Of a stretch of DNA of 64,000 nucleotides, positions 16,692-26,980 are shown piece by piece. Where the stretch lies: the NCBI GenBank assembly GCA_943789135.1, contig CALSSY010000008.1, positions 62,001-126,000 of the forward strand. Reading direction: 5' to 3'. Each line of letters starts with the position of its first letter. Within the stretch, counting starts at the first letter, position 1. The stretch comes from an uncultured Bacteroidia bacterium (lineage in GTDB: Bacteria; Bacteroidota; Bacteroidia; NS11-12g; UBA955). The notes under the pieces were generated by a model. It saw nothing but the letters and a program-made list of their open reading frames with translations, did not search any database and was not told the DNA's origin. Made by a program: the position numbers and the translations under genes.

Positions 16692-19469
16692 ATGCGTATA
16701 ATCTACCAAGACTCAATCGTAAACAATACGAAAAATATCTTGCGTTTTGCCCTACTAAGTGTAGTCAGTTCTGTGATGTTTTGGGGCTGTGCTCCAAAAT
16801 TCGAAGAAGCTAAAACGCTATACGACCAGGGTTATTATGGACAGGCCGCGGTTACATTCGAAAATGTATACCGTAAGGAAGAAGACAAAGAGAAAAAGGA
16901 ACTAGCCCTATTACTTGCAGCTGAGTCTTACAGATTGAATAATAAATACGACCGCGCTCTTAAACTTTACGACCGTATTTTGCGTAAGGACCCCAATAAT
17001 ACAACCGCATTGTTGATGAAAGCCAACATGCTAAAGAAAATGGAGGATTACCGCAAAGCCTTAGGGCGCTTATGACGATTATTTAGAAAGAGTTCCCGGT
17101 GATAGCGAAGTTTTACAAAAAATGTACGGTTGCGAATTGGCACTGCGTTGGACCAAAGACAGTTCTCTTTTCCAAGTGAAAGAATTCAAAACAGCCAACT
17201 CTAGCGCTAACGATTGGGCTCCCATGGTGGCCTCAAGAAAAGACGATGTTGTATTTTTTGCTTCAGACCGTGAAGGTGGCATGAACAAAAGAATCTACAG
17301 CGGTACTATGGAGCATTGGGCAGACATCTGGTATGTAGAAGGAAAAAAAGCACGTAAGAAAAGAGGACAGAAAGCAAATGTTGTACCTCAAATTGATTGG
17401 GCTCGTCCTGTATTTGCAAAATCGGCAAGTACCAAATTCAATGAAGGTGGCTTAACATTCAACGAAGATTTTCTGAAATGTATATCACCCAATGCGGTGG
17501 GCTTGATGGTAAATCTGAAAAATGTGCGATTTATCAAATGAAAAAAGTAGGTCCAGACTGGCAAATGGGTGAACCTCTTGAAATATGTAGAAAGGACTCT
17601 ATTCATAGTTACGGGCATCCCGCCCTAAGTCCTGACGATAAGGTGTTGTATTTCTCCTCAGACCGCGAAGGTGGTTACGGTGGATTTGACATTTGGGCCG
17701 TTACCTACAGCCGTCGTTCTCGTTCTTGGGGAAATCCAGTAAACTTAGGTCCTACAATTAACTCTCCGGGTGATGAATATTATCCTTATTTCAACTCCCA
17801 CGATAACCGTTTGTATTTCAGTTCTAGCTGGTGGCCTGGTTTAGGTGGAATGGATATGTTTGCGGCAGACCAAACCGATGACATTACCAAATGGGAAAAT
17901 ATGGAAAACTTGCGTGAACCATTAAACTCAGGCGGTGATGATTTTGGTATCACCTTCACAGGGAATAACGCAAAAAAGGGATTCTTTACATCGAATCGCG
18001 GTACCCGTCGTAACGACGACGATATTTACGAGTTCGACGTATTACCATTGGTTATCTCTATCCGAGGCGTTGTAACCGATTGTAATACAAACAAGCCACT
18101 TGCAGGTGCCACTGTTACCATCACCAACGATCGCGATACTTCAAAAATCATCATGAAGTGTAACGAAAATGGCGAATACCTTGCAGACTTGAGTCCTCGT
18201 ACGAATTACGAAATTACAGCCACTTATCCTGAGTTGTATTACTTCGAAAAGCCTCCTGTAAATCGTACCACTCATGGTATACGCTTCTCAACACAATTAG
18301 AGCAGGATTTCTGTTTGATAAACCCATTGGATCAGATTTATTCTCTACCTATATTCTATGATTTAGACTCTGCTGCTATTCGTCCAGATGCTGCAAAGGT
18401 ATTGGATACATTTGCCCAAGAAGTGCTAATTCGCTATCCTAGACTAATTGCGGAATTGGGTTCTCATACGGACTGTCGTGCATCGGTAGATTACAATACC
18501 CGTTTGGCTCAACGTCGTGCCGATTCAGCCCGTACCTATTTAATGCGTCGTTGGAATATTGATTCTTCTCGTATCGTGGCCGTTGGTTTTGGTGAAACAG
18601 AACTCATAAACGATTGTAAATGTGAAGGCGCTGAAAAAGCCGGTTATACTCCATATATAGCGGGTAAAACGCGCAAAATGGTTATCGAAAAAGACAAACG
18701 AGGGAACGTAATCAGCAGTTATTACGATTCCTATAAAGCAAACGAAATCGTCACCCTGGAAGGTAAACCCTTTGTGGCATGTGATGAATACCAACATCAA
18801 CAAAACCGTCGTACTACGGTTCGTTTTGCTTTTGAAGATAAAAAATCACGTGTAAAGGTAAACCAAGATGTTGATTTGAATAATACCAATAGTGGCTCAT
18901 CGACACGCGATTCCATAGCCAAGTCAGATTCTATTGCAAATGTAGTTGCTGCTAAACCTGCGGTTGATCTTACATACGCCATCAAGTTGCCAATTACCAT
19001 GGATGGTGACAAAGTTTCTGTTCCTGTAATGATTCAAGATACCGAGCCAAGTATGCTCGTAATTGATGATAAAGCGCGAGTAAATAGCATTCCTCCAGAA
19101 CTTGCTGCAGAATGGTATACCAAGAAATTGATTAAGAAGAAAGACTTTATCAGCGGCGATAAATTCAAAGTTGGCAAAGTAAAACTACCTGGTAATCGTT
19201 TCACAGTAGATTTGGTAAAAATGGGACGCTATGAAGTAAACGGTATTCAATTTAAAATTGACGAACGTGCAAAAGCACCTACTGTAGGTACCCGAGTATT
19301 ACGCAAATACTTCAAATCGGATTCTTATAAAACCGATACAGAATACATTCTTATACCAAAACGTGTTCCACGTGAGTGGAAAGCAAAACCGGTTAAAGAA
19401 AAACCAAAGCGCGAGCCGAAAGGCAAGAAAAAAGTTGAGAATAAAGACAGTGAAGATTCATCGAATTAA
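16692..19469 (+). CDS. porE: PorE-like OmpA-family lipoprotein (TPR, PD40 propeller, carboxypeptidase-regulatory domain, OmpA), two frameshifts
   Basis: Periplasmic lipoprotein tying the T9SS to peptidoglycan. The N-terminus has a lipobox ending WGC, then TPR repeats (about residues 35-125) and a PD40/WD40-like propeller with FFASDREGG, YFSSDREGG and YFSSSWWPG. A carboxypeptidase regulatory-like domain (GVVTDCNTNKPLAGATVTI) precedes an OmpA domain with the peptidoglycan-binding segment LGSHTDCRASVDYN. A Lys-rich tail follows. The domain order matches PorE of Porphyromonas gingivalis. Two breaks occur: GGG for GG near 17065 (expected LGAYDDYLE), and TTTT for TTTTT near 17472 (expected FSEMYITQ). 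Both are single-base homopolymer changes. The clean frame is 17478-19469. ATG 16692 is preferred over GTG 16686. T9SS cargo with matching sorting domains is present elsewhere in the window. Confidence 0.82.
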
Positions 19470-19490
19470 AACTGAACTTTCTTCGGAATA

Positions 19491-19530
19491 AAAAGAAGGC
19501 CCTTTGCGTTGCAAAGGGCCTTCTTTTTTT
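19491..19530. terminator. Bidirectional terminator between porE-like and kdsA
   Basis: Long perfect hairpin AAGAAGGCCCTTTGC/GCAAAGGGCCTTCTT with T-runs on both sides, between two convergent genes. Confidence 0.9.
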
Positions 19531-19572
19531 ATAAATCACAGACGTACACTTAGCACGTTCGAATTTTACTTT

Positions 19573-20385
19573 TTAAATTACAGCTTGACGCAACCGTACC
19601 AATTTTTCAAGTAAAGATTTCATTTCAGATAAGGGCAACATATTCGCTCCGTCTGACTTGGCTTCACTTGGATTGGGATGCGTTTCTACAAAAAGACCAT
19701 CTACCCCTACAGCGATAGCTGCTTTCGCTATTGTCTCAATTAACTGCGGCTTTCCCCCAGTAACACCGGAAGCTTGATTGGGCTGCTGCAAACTATGCGT
19801 AATATCCATTATTACCGGAGCCCCAAAAGTTTGCATTTCGGGAATATTGCGAAAATCCACCACAAGGTCTGTGTATCCGAAAGAATTTCCTCTATCCGTT
19901 AGTAACACTTTATCATTACCAGATTCTTTACATTTAACCAATGCATGTTCCATAGCACCTGCAGCGGCAAATTGTCCCTTCTTAATATTGATATATTTTC
20001 CAGTTGCGGCAGCCGCTACCAATAGTTCCGTTTGTCTAAATAAGAACGCCGGTATTTGCAATACATCTACATAGGCCGCTGCCATTTCTGCTTCATGAGA
20101 TTCATGAATATCGGTAACCACAGGAATATTAAATTGACTTCTAACTTCTGCAAGAATTTTTAGAGCCTTTTCATCGCCTATACCCGTGAACGAATCCAAA
20201 CGAGAACGGTTTGCTTTTCTGTAGGATCCTTTAAAAACCAAAGGAATTGAAAGTTCGTCACTCAACTTCACCAGTGATTCTGCAATGGTCAAAGCCATGT
20301 CGCGACCTTCTATAGCGCAAGGTCCAGCAAGAATGAAAAAATTATCAGAATCGGTATGTTTCAATAAGGGTATTTGAGGAATCAT
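19573..20385 (-). CDS. kdsA: 3-deoxy-8-phosphooctulonate synthase
   Basis: Cytoplasmic enzyme joining arabinose-5-phosphate and phosphoenolpyruvate to make Kdo-8-phosphate for lipopolysaccharide core. 270 residues, normal length. Family segments visible are FILAGPCAIEG at the N-terminus, VFKGSYRKANRSR, VVTDIHESHEA, LTDRGNSFGYTDLVVDFR and DGLFVETHPNP. The start is ATG 20385 (MIPQIPLLK). A longer frame could begin at TTG 20394, but that codon lies in the TATCTTTG promoter box six bases upstream of the ATG. Confidence 0.95.
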   Translation of the reverse strand: MIPQIPLLKHTDSDNFFILAGPCAIEGRDMALTIAESLVKLSDELSIPLVFKGSYRKANRSRLDSFTGIGDEKALKILAEVRSQFNIPVVTDIHESHEAEMAAAYVDVLQIPAFLFRQTELLVAAAATGKYINIKKGQFAAAGAMEHALVKCKESGNDKVLLTDRGNSFGYTDLVVDFRNIPEMQTFGAPVIMDITHSLQQPNQASGVTGGKPQLIETIAKAAIAVGVDGLFVETHPNPSEAKSDGANMLPLSEMKSLLEKLVRLRQAVI

Positions 20386-20391
20386 AGTACG

Positions 20392-20399
20392 CAAAGATA
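20392..20399 (-). promoter_or_regulatory. -7 promoter box of kdsA
   Basis: Minus strand TATCTTTG, an exact TAnnTTTG match ending six bases before the kdsA ATG. It fixes the start and predicts an almost leaderless transcript. Confidence 0.6.
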
Positions 20400-20461
20400 A
20401 AACTTAATAAACGAGGACCGCTCCACAATTATTTTAAGGTTAAACCTAATTGATAATCCTT

Positions 20462-21889
20462 TTAATATCTAAAGAAAGAAAAGGATTGTTTGTTCCCTCT
20501 AGCATCCATACCTTCAATTTTCATACTTCCACTACTTCCTTCCATGGCCGCAATTAAATCTTCCGGCGCGTCATAAACCTTTCCGTTATATCGTAATACC
20601 ACAAAACCTTCAGCCAAGCCCATTTGTGAAATAGCTCCACCGCGTTTAATATTTAAGATTCTAATCCCCGCCGAAATTTTGAACTTTCCTTTTTCAGACG
20701 CATTCAAGGATTGAAAATCAGCTCCTAAATATTTGCTACTCACAACCCCTTTCATCATCAATTCCCGTTGTGTTTTTCCATCAATCAAACTCAACTTAAA
20801 CGTGCGTTCTTTTCCTTCATGCAATATTGTAACCGGGATTTCATTATTAGGCCTTTGGTAAGCTAGAAACTCATCATAACTCGATCTTCCATCTATGTCG
20901 GTATTCCCCAATTTTATAATTATATCGCCAGATTTAATACCCGCCTTGTCCGCTGGACTGTCTTCAAGTACCGACCTCACCTTTATAGGTTCTTTTTCCA
21001 ATTTCAATTCTTGCATTTCCTGCGCACTAATTGAGGATACTTCAAAACCAGTAAATGCACGTAGAACTTCACCCTTTTCGATAAAATCCTTGACTATTTT
21101 TTGAACAATATTACTGGGTATAGCAAATCCATAACCGGTGTAACTGCCTGTATTTGATTGAATGGCGGTATTAATTCCAATTAATTCTCCTTTCAAATTA
21201 ACCAAGGCACCACCTGAATTTCCTGGATTGATTGCGGCGTCGGTTTGAATGAAACTTTCAATAGGGAATTGATTCTTCACTATATTGATATTTCGGCCTT
21301 TTGCACTTACAATTCCTGCTGTGACTGTACTTGTTAAATTAAATGGATTGCCCACTGCTAATACCCACTCTCCTACGTTTAATTGGTCTGAGTTTCCAAA
21401 AACAATCGAGGGTAAGTCTTTCTTATCTATCTTGATTAAGGCTAAATCCGAACTTGGGTCGGTTCCAATAATTTCCGCTTTGTACTCTTTTTTATCTTTA
21501 TTCAGAACAACGGTTATTTGCTCAGCGCCTTGAATAACATGATTATTGGTTACGATATAACCGTCGGGATTAACAATTACCCCACTTCCCGTTGAAGAAG
21601 CCTTACCTCTACTGCCAAAAGGATCAAAATCCCAAAACCATCCCAACGGACTTTCATATCGTACCGTAGAAATCGTTTTTATAAAAACCACGGTTGGAGT
21701 AGAAATGGCACTTGCATCCTCAAAGGATGTTAGTGCGAGTCCGGAAGAGGCCACTCGTGAGGGTATAGAATTTGTTTCGGAAGCCACACGGAGCGTGGGA
21801 TTATCAGACTGTGATTGCTGTAACCACGAACCGGCATATCCTGCTAAAAATGCTAATAATACGACCAATATCCAAGCTGATTTCTTCAT
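20462..21889 (-). CDS. DegP/HtrA-type periplasmic serine protease
   Basis: Periplasmic quality-control protease and chaperone of 475 residues, with an N-terminal membrane anchor or signal (about 5-22). The trypsin-like domain has the full catalytic triad: H117 in TNNHV, D148 in SSDLALI and S225 in GNSGGA. A PDZ domain follows (about 285-375, VLEDSPADKAGIKSGDIIIKLG). A second, degenerate PDZ-like part lies at the C-terminus (IKRGGAISQMGLAEGFVVLRYNG). An exact TATTTTTG box lies about 20 bases before the start. Its upstream neighbour on the same strand has its own terminator, so it is probably transcribed alone. Confidence 0.93.
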   Translation of the reverse strand: MKKSAWILVVLLAFLAGYAGSWLQQSQSDNPTLRVASETNSIPSRVASSGLALTSFEDASAISTPTVVFIKTISTVRYESPLGWFWDFDPFGSRGKASSTGSGVIVNPDGYIVTNNHVIQGAEQITVVLNKDKKEYKAEIIGTDPSSDLALIKIDKKDLPSIVFGNSDQLNVGEWVLAVGNPFNLTSTVTAGIVSAKGRNINIVKNQFPIESFIQTDAAINPGNSGGALVNLKGELIGINTAIQSNTGSYTGYGFAIPSNIVQKIVKDFIEKGEVLRAFTGFEVSSISAQEMQELKLEKEPIKVRSVLEDSPADKAGIKSGDIIIKLGNTDIDGRSSYDEFLAYQRPNNEIPVTILHEGKERTFKLSLIDGKTQRELMMKGVVSSKYLGADFQSLNASEKGKFKISAGIRILNIKRGGAISQMGLAEGFVVLRYNGKVYDAPEDLIAAMEGSSGSMKIEGMDARGNKQSFSFFRY

Positions 21890-21922
21890 AAATAGTACAT
21901 TTATTGTATCAAAAATAGCAAA

Positions 21923-21947
21923 AAAGGCTCCTAAATCAGGAGCCTTT
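21923..21947 (-). terminator. Terminator of the 144-residue membrane protein gene
   Basis: AAAGGCTCCT/AGGAGCCTTT hairpin followed on the minus strand by a T-run, located between the end of the 144-residue gene and the HtrA start. Confidence 0.75.
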
Positions 21948-21976
21948 CGATAAATCTTGGTTGGATTTGGTTAGGA

Positions 21977-22411
21977 TTACATACCCACTCCTGGGAGCCA
22001 TCCACGCGCGATTCCATCTGCCATAAACGGCCATGGAATTCGAGATAAAATCAATAATAAAGCAAAAACATACAACCACTTTGCACTGCTTTTGCCCTTG
22101 CGAACAAAAACACCGCCCATCGTGATTAGTACCGTTGCTATGATCATGGTTAAAGCATGTTCAACCGCAAAAAAGCGTTGCGCTGAATTCTTCATCACCT
22201 CACCCATACCATTAGATTGGATTAATTTCAAACCCCAATTTCCCATAAACCATTGAAGCAAACCTATCAATAACATTATATGGGTCACGATGGTCAGATA
22301 ACGAGCTTCTTTGCCTGCTTTAGCTTGAAATGTACGAATGATGGTTACAATGAGTAAGATTAAAATCACCCAACGTAATAGCGAGTGCATGTGTGTTAGT
22401 CCGGTTATCAT
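21977..22411 (-). CDS. Four-helix membrane protein of unknown function
   Basis: 144 residues, four predicted membrane helices and short loops. It starts MITGLTHMHSLLRWVILILL and ends in a short segment rich in Gly/Pro. Histidines fall near helix ends (H8, H10 and those in VTHIMLL and VEHALTM), reminiscent of heme-b proteins, but the spacing is not diagnostic. I do not recognise the family. It has its own terminator and a TAACTTCG box about 30 bases upstream, so it is probably monocistronic. Confidence 0.7.
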   Translation of the reverse strand: MITGLTHMHSLLRWVILILLIVTIIRTFQAKAGKEARYLTIVTHIMLLIGLLQWFMGNWGLKLIQSNGMGEVMKNSAQRFFAVEHALTMIIATVLITMGGVFVRKGKSSAKWLYVFALLLILSRIPWPFMADGIARGWLPGVGM

Positions 22412-22531
22412 AAATATAAGTTTTGGTGTCTGATAGCGAAGTTACGGAAATTGCAAAAAAGTCTTGAGCGAATTTTTGCAATTTTCATCAAAACGCACAT
22501 CTCCATCTTATTTAAAGTTCCTTAAAAAATG

Positions 22532-22539
22532 TATTTTCG
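22532..22539 (+). promoter_or_regulatory. -7 promoter box of the AsmA-family gene
   Basis: TATTTTCG, seven of eight matches to TAnnTTTG, ending four bases before ATG 22544. Confidence 0.45.
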
Positions 22540-22543
22540 TTGA

Positions 22544-25369
22544 ATGATGAAAAAGTGGTTAATTCGCTTTAGTGGCCTGATAGTGGCATTTTTTATTATC
22601 CTAACAGTTTTGCCTTTTGCTTTCAAAGGCAAGATTTTGAAAGCAGCCCAAGATGCCGCTTCAGAATCCGTAAATGCCAAAATCACTTTTGATGAGGATT
22701 TGAGTTTAAGTCTAATACGAAACTTCCCGAATCTTTCAGTTGGGGTCAATAACTTAAAAATAGTAGGTATTGATTCCTTTGCTAAGGATACCTTATTTCA
22801 GGCTGAAAACATCAAATTAACCCTTGATATTGCGTCTGTTTTTTCTGAAACCGAACCCATTGGTATAAAGAAAATTTACCTTAACAATCCTAACATTTAT
22901 GTTCATGTTTTAAAGAGCGGTCGTGCCAATTATGATATTGTACCGTATGATAGTACTGCCCCGGTTGAGGCAGTAGACACAGCTTCAGCCCCGATATCCT
23001 TAAAATTAAATCATATTGAAGTGGTCAACGCCCATATCCGATACAAAGATGTGAGCATGGGAGTGGATTTTGAATCCATCGCTTCGAATTTTGATGCAGA
23101 GGGTGATTTCCAAAAAGATATATTCACTTTAGTCAGTCATTATACAGCGGAATCATTGAATTTGTCATACGAAGGAATGACTTTGGTTTCCAAAGCCACA
23201 TTGGATATTCAAAGCGATATCCAAATGGATCTAGAAAAATTCAGATTTGGTTTTGAACCACTTACAGCGAAACTAAACGAATTGCCTTTAGAAATGAAGG
23301 GCTGGGTGCAGATGAACGATGAAAACATGGACATGGACTTGAATTTTGATGTTCCCAACTCTGAATTCAAATCCTTATTATCCGCAATACCTGGCTGTTT
23401 CACATCGGATTTCTCTCAAGTAAAAGCATCAGGGAAAATGGCATTTGACATGGCTATTAAAGGCATTATGGACGAAGTTCAGATGCCACAAACCAAGATC
23501 AACTTAGTCATTGATAATGCACAATTCCAATACCCGGAATTACCAAAATCTGTAAGTGGCATCAATATGGATCTGCATGTTTTAAACGAAGATGGAAATC
23601 CAGACCACACCACGGTTGATTTGAAAAACTTCAGTCTTATTTTAGGAAACGATCCCTTTAAAATGGCCCTGTTTACTAAGAATCCGATTTCAAATCCCTA
23701 TGCACGCGGTAACTTATCGGTCAACATGGACTTAAAGGATTGGCAAGATTTTCTGCCCTTGGATTCGGGTATGAATCTAAGTGGAAAAATCAAAGCAGGG
23801 CTCGTGTTTGATGGCCATTATGCTTCCATTGAAAACCAAACATTTAATGATTTAAAACTGGAAGGAAGCCTTGGATTATATGGCTTTCAATATGCGGCCC
23901 CAGGATTATTAAAAACCGATATTAAAAATCTAGAAATTATAGCATCGCCCAATGCCTCTTTAATCAAACCGTCTCACATTCGTTATGGAACATCAAACAT
24001 TGAGATATCCGAAGGTAAACTTAATAATATGCTGGGTTATGCCCTTAACGGCGAAGCATTAACGGGCACCTTAAGAATCAATAGTCCGCGTATTGACGTC
24101 AATGAATTAATGCCCGCAACATCAGAAGAAACCAAAGAAGGAAGTACGACTGATTCTTCACAGTTAACGGCTCCCCAAATTCCAACAAATTTGAACCTGT
24201 TTTTTGAAGGAACAATCGGGAAACTATTATATGACGATTATCAATTAAATAACTGTAAAGCAAGCATTCATATAAAAGATGGAAAGTTGAACATCGATCC
24301 AATTCGAGCAGAATTATGGCAAAGCAGTATCTCCTTTACTACTCAATATGCGTATTTTGAAGGTGGCAAACCCCATGTTGACTTTAGCTTTGCGTTACAA
24401 AATCTTATTCCAAAGAATATCGGAAGCAATCTCAAAATAGTCGAAACCTACGCCCCTATTGTTAAGGATTTAGACGCACCCTTTAACCTGAACATGAACA
24501 TGTTAACCGACCTTGATGAAGAATTAAATTTGGATATGAAAAGTTTAGTTTCTGAAGGATTGATGTCGGTAACCAACGCACAACAATTAAAATCTCCGGA
24601 ATGGCTCAGTCAAGCTTTCGAACAGTTGAAATGGAATAAGAGCAAAATTAAAGATGTGAAGATCAAACCCGGCAAACTCGGATTTTCAATTAAGGATGGA
24701 AAACTATCGTTGAAAGACAGCATCCGATTAGACGTTTACGAAGGATCCAAAATGTCATTCAGTGGAAACGTAGATCTTGATCAAAACTTAGATTTTAATG
24801 GGTATTTCTACACACAAGGGAAAGCGGTACCCATGTCTATCAAGGGCACGACAACACAACCAAAATTGCGTATCGATTGGAAAAAATTGGGAATGCAAGT
24901 GGTAGATGAATACAAAGAAAAAGCCATTACAGAAATCAAAGATGAAGCCAATAAAGTAGCCGATAAAGCAATCGAAGAAGCCGAAGCCCAAGCCGCAAAG
25001 TTGATTAGCGAAGCTAAAGATAAAGCCAACCAGTTAAGAAAGGAAGGCCAATCATTGGCAGAGAAAACACGTTCAGAAAGCGATAAACTTGCACAGTCCG
25101 TTATCGATAAGTCAAAACAAGAAATTGATGCACTCATTGCAAAAGCGCGCAACCCACTTGAAAAGTTAGCAGCTGAAAAAGCAGGAAAGAAAGCCAACGA
25201 ACAAGCCGTTAAAAAAGCGGAATCATTGCGTTCAGAGGGTTACGCAAAGGCCCAAGCTATTGAAAACGAAACAAACGCAAAAGCCGATAGCTTGGAAAAT
25301 GAAACCAAAGCTCGAGCCGAAAAAATAATCGAAGAAGCCCGCAATAAACAAAACTCCAAATTGAAATAA
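22544..25369 (+). CDS. AsmA family protein with a long charged C-terminal helix
   Basis: Large envelope protein of 941 residues with one N-terminal membrane helix (about 8-27) and a periplasmic beta-rich AsmA domain, of the group that includes AsmA/TamB-like lipid-transfer proteins. Typical segments are ISFDLSLSLIRNFPNLSVGV-like near residue 60 (here LSLSLIRNFPNLSVGVNNL) and repeated FDG/LKLEGSLGLYG strands. The C-terminal AsmA_2-like part ends near residue 785 at TTQPKLRIDWKKLG. After that, about 150 residues are almost pure Ala/Glu/Lys/Arg heptads, a predicted single helix or coiled coil, unusual as a tail. It may form an operon with the small DUF2892 gene 12 bases downstream. Confidence 0.88.
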   Translation: MMKKWLIRFSGLIVAFFIILTVLPFAFKGKILKAAQDAASESVNAKITFDEDLSLSLIRNFPNLSVGVNNLKIVGIDSFAKDTLFQAENIKLTLDIASVFSETEPIGIKKIYLNNPNIYVHVLKSGRANYDIVPYDSTAPVEAVDTASAPISLKLNHIEVVNAHIRYKDVSMGVDFESIASNFDAEGDFQKDIFTLVSHYTAESLNLSYEGMTLVSKATLDIQSDIQMDLEKFRFGFEPLTAKLNELPLEMKGWVQMNDENMDMDLNFDVPNSEFKSLLSAIPGCFTSDFSQVKASGKMAFDMAIKGIMDEVQMPQTKINLVIDNAQFQYPELPKSVSGINMDLHVLNEDGNPDHTTVDLKNFSLILGNDPFKMALFTKNPISNPYARGNLSVNMDLKDWQDFLPLDSGMNLSGKIKAGLVFDGHYASIENQTFNDLKLEGSLGLYGFQYAAPGLLKTDIKNLEIIASPNASLIKPSHIRYGTSNIEISEGKLNNMLGYALNGEALTGTLRINSPRIDVNELMPATSEETKEGSTTDSSQLTAPQIPTNLNLFFEGTIGKLLYDDYQLNNCKASIHIKDGKLNIDPIRAELWQSSISFTTQYAYFEGGKPHVDFSFALQNLIPKNIGSNLKIVETYAPIVKDLDAPFNLNMNMLTDLDEELNLDMKSLVSEGLMSVTNAQQLKSPEWLSQAFEQLKWNKSKIKDVKIKPGKLGFSIKDGKLSLKDSIRLDVYEGSKMSFSGNVDLDQNLDFNGYFYTQGKAVPMSIKGTTTQPKLRIDWKKLGMQVVDEYKEKAITEIKDEANKVADKAIEEAEAQAAKLISEAKDKANQLRKEGQSLAEKTRSESDKLAQSVIDKSKQEIDALIAKARNPLEKLAAEKAGKKANEQAVKKAESLRSEGYAKAQAIENETNAKADSLENETKARAEKIIEEARNKQNSKLK

Positions 25370-25380
25370 TACATATTACT

Positions 25381-25584
25381 ATGAAAACGAACATTGGAAA
25401 AATAGATAGAACATTTCGCATAGGTGTAGCCTCCATTTTAGCCACTTTAATTGCCACATCCAAAGTAAGCGGTGGAACAGCCATTATCTGTGGGATCTTC
25501 GCTGCTGTTTTCTTAATTACGGCTACAGTTAGAACCTGTCCTCTTTACTTACCTTTTGGAATTAGTACACTGAAGAAGAAATAA
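25381..25584 (+). CDS. DUF2892 small membrane protein
   Basis: 67 residues. It begins MKTNIGKIDRTFRIGVASI and has two hydrophobic helices and a short RTCPLYLPFG segment, the usual pattern of DUF2892 (YgaP-like membrane domain) proteins. No rhodanese domain is attached. It lies 12 bases after the AsmA-family gene. Biochemical role unknown. Confidence 0.82.
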   Translation: MKTNIGKIDRTFRIGVASILATLIATSKVSGGTAIICGIFAAVFLITATVRTCPLYLPFGISTLKKK

Positions 25585-25857
25585 TGACCCAATAAAATCT
25601 TCAACAAGCAATTCGAATTTACAAAGGCCAGAGAAGAGAGAGCACTCTAATTTTTTTGTTCTTTTTTGGTAAGCTTCAGATTCCCACACATACTGAAGAC
25701 TAGAACGGTAGGCCAATAATTTTGGTTCTAATTCACCTCTTGTACTCCATATTTTTATTCCCTTCGAAATCAGTATTTTCTACATAACACAAAACTCAAA
25801 CAAAATTGCATCATCCGAAAAAAAGGAGTTGAAGTGTTCAATCACTAAAGTTTTATC

Positions 25858-25865
25858 GTAAATTT
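25858..25865 (+). promoter_or_regulatory. -7 promoter box of the desaturase gene
   Basis: TAAATTTG, an exact TAnnTTTG match, 14 bases before ATG 25880. The preceding 270 bases after the DUF2892 gene hold no gene I can support. Confidence 0.5.
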
Positions 25866-25879
25866 GATATAATTTATTT

Positions 25880-26980
25880 ATGACATCAATCAGATTTGAA
25901 GGCAGAAATGCCGAATTTTTCGCTACTTTAAGAAATAGAATTAATGCCTATTTCAGCGAAAATAACTTGCAACCTACAGGTAATTGGAAGCTTTATTGGA
26001 AGACCATCATTCTATTTGCTACCCTAATTGGTTCCTACTTAATGGTTATTTTACTACATCCAGAAAATTCTTGGATTTATTTAGGTTATACCATCATGGG
26101 ATTGTCTTTTGCGGGTATCGGATTCAATGTAATGCACGATGGCGCGCATGGAAGTTATTCAAACAGTCCGTGGATTAATAAGTTAATGGCTAATTCGTTG
26201 AATTTATTAGGTGGTAACGCATTTTTATGGGCCGAAAAGCACAACATTGTACACCATAGTTTTACGAATATCGAAGGTGTTGATGACGATATCGACCTGT
26301 GGCCTCTGCTTCGTGTCAATACCGCCAAAAAGAAACTTTGGTTCCATAAATACCAACACATTTATGGTTTACCCTTGTATACAATTGCTTATTTAGCTTG
26401 GATTTACATGCAAGATTTTAAAAAGTACTTTACTGGAAAAGTAGTAGATCGTCCATTCAAAAATAAATTAAGCGCCTGGAAGCATATTGAATTTTGGGCG
26501 AGCAAATTGGTTTACGTTTTCATTTTTGTTCTTATACCTGCCTATTTCATTGGGATCAAAACCGCTCTCTTAGGTTATTTTGCGATGGCCATTGTAACAG
26601 GTATTTGTATCACGATTGTATTCCAGTTGGCTCACGTTGTTGAAGACATCCATTTTGTAACGGATAAAGCAGAAGCTGAGAATGAGAATAAAACGATAGA
26701 GTCCATCAATGTAGAAGACGATTGGGCTACACACCAAATTCGTACTACTTCAAATTTCAGCACAAAAAGCAAAACATTAACCTGGCTTTTGGGCGGTTTG
26801 AATTTCCAAGTTGAACACCACTTATTTCCTAAAATAAGTCACATTCATTATCCTAAATTAAATGAAATCGTTAAGAAAACATGTGAAGATTTCAATGTTA
26901 AATACAATGAAATCCCCACATTTTTCGAAGCAGTGCGTTCGCACTTTATGCATTTAAAAATGATTGGTCAGCTCGCTTAA
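25880..26980 (+). CDS. Membrane fatty-acid (acyl) desaturase
   Basis: Integral membrane di-iron desaturase of 366 residues, which introduces double bonds in fatty acyl chains and so sets membrane fluidity. The three histidine boxes are present: HDGAH (86-90), HNIVHH (121-126) and QVEHH (310-314). The QxxHH third box is the form typical of front-end (delta-5/6-like) desaturases. Four or more membrane helices separate the boxes. There is no fused cytochrome b5 domain. It ends four bases into the 3' end of the convergent pepT. Confidence 0.93.
   Translation: MTSIRFEGRNAEFFATLRNRINAYFSENNLQPTGNWKLYWKTIILFATLIGSYLMVILLHPENSWIYLGYTIMGLSFAGIGFNVMHDGAHGSYSNSPWINKLMANSLNLLGGNAFLWAEKHNIVHHSFTNIEGVDDDIDLWPLLRVNTAKKKLWFHKYQHIYGLPLYTIAYLAWIYMQDFKKYFTGKVVDRPFKNKLSAWKHIEFWASKLVYVFIFVLIPAYFIGIKTALLGYFAMAIVTGICITIVFQLAHVVEDIHFVTDKAEAENENKTIESINVEDDWATHQIRTTSNFSTKSKTLTWLLGGLNFQVEHHLFPKISHIHYPKLNEIVKKTCEDFNVKYNEIPTFFEAVRSHFMHLKMIGQLA

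Noticed and set aside
24808..25197. Minus-strand frame rich in Ala/Ser opposite the AsmA tail
   Set aside because: Low-complexity shadow of the Ala/Glu/Lys helix.
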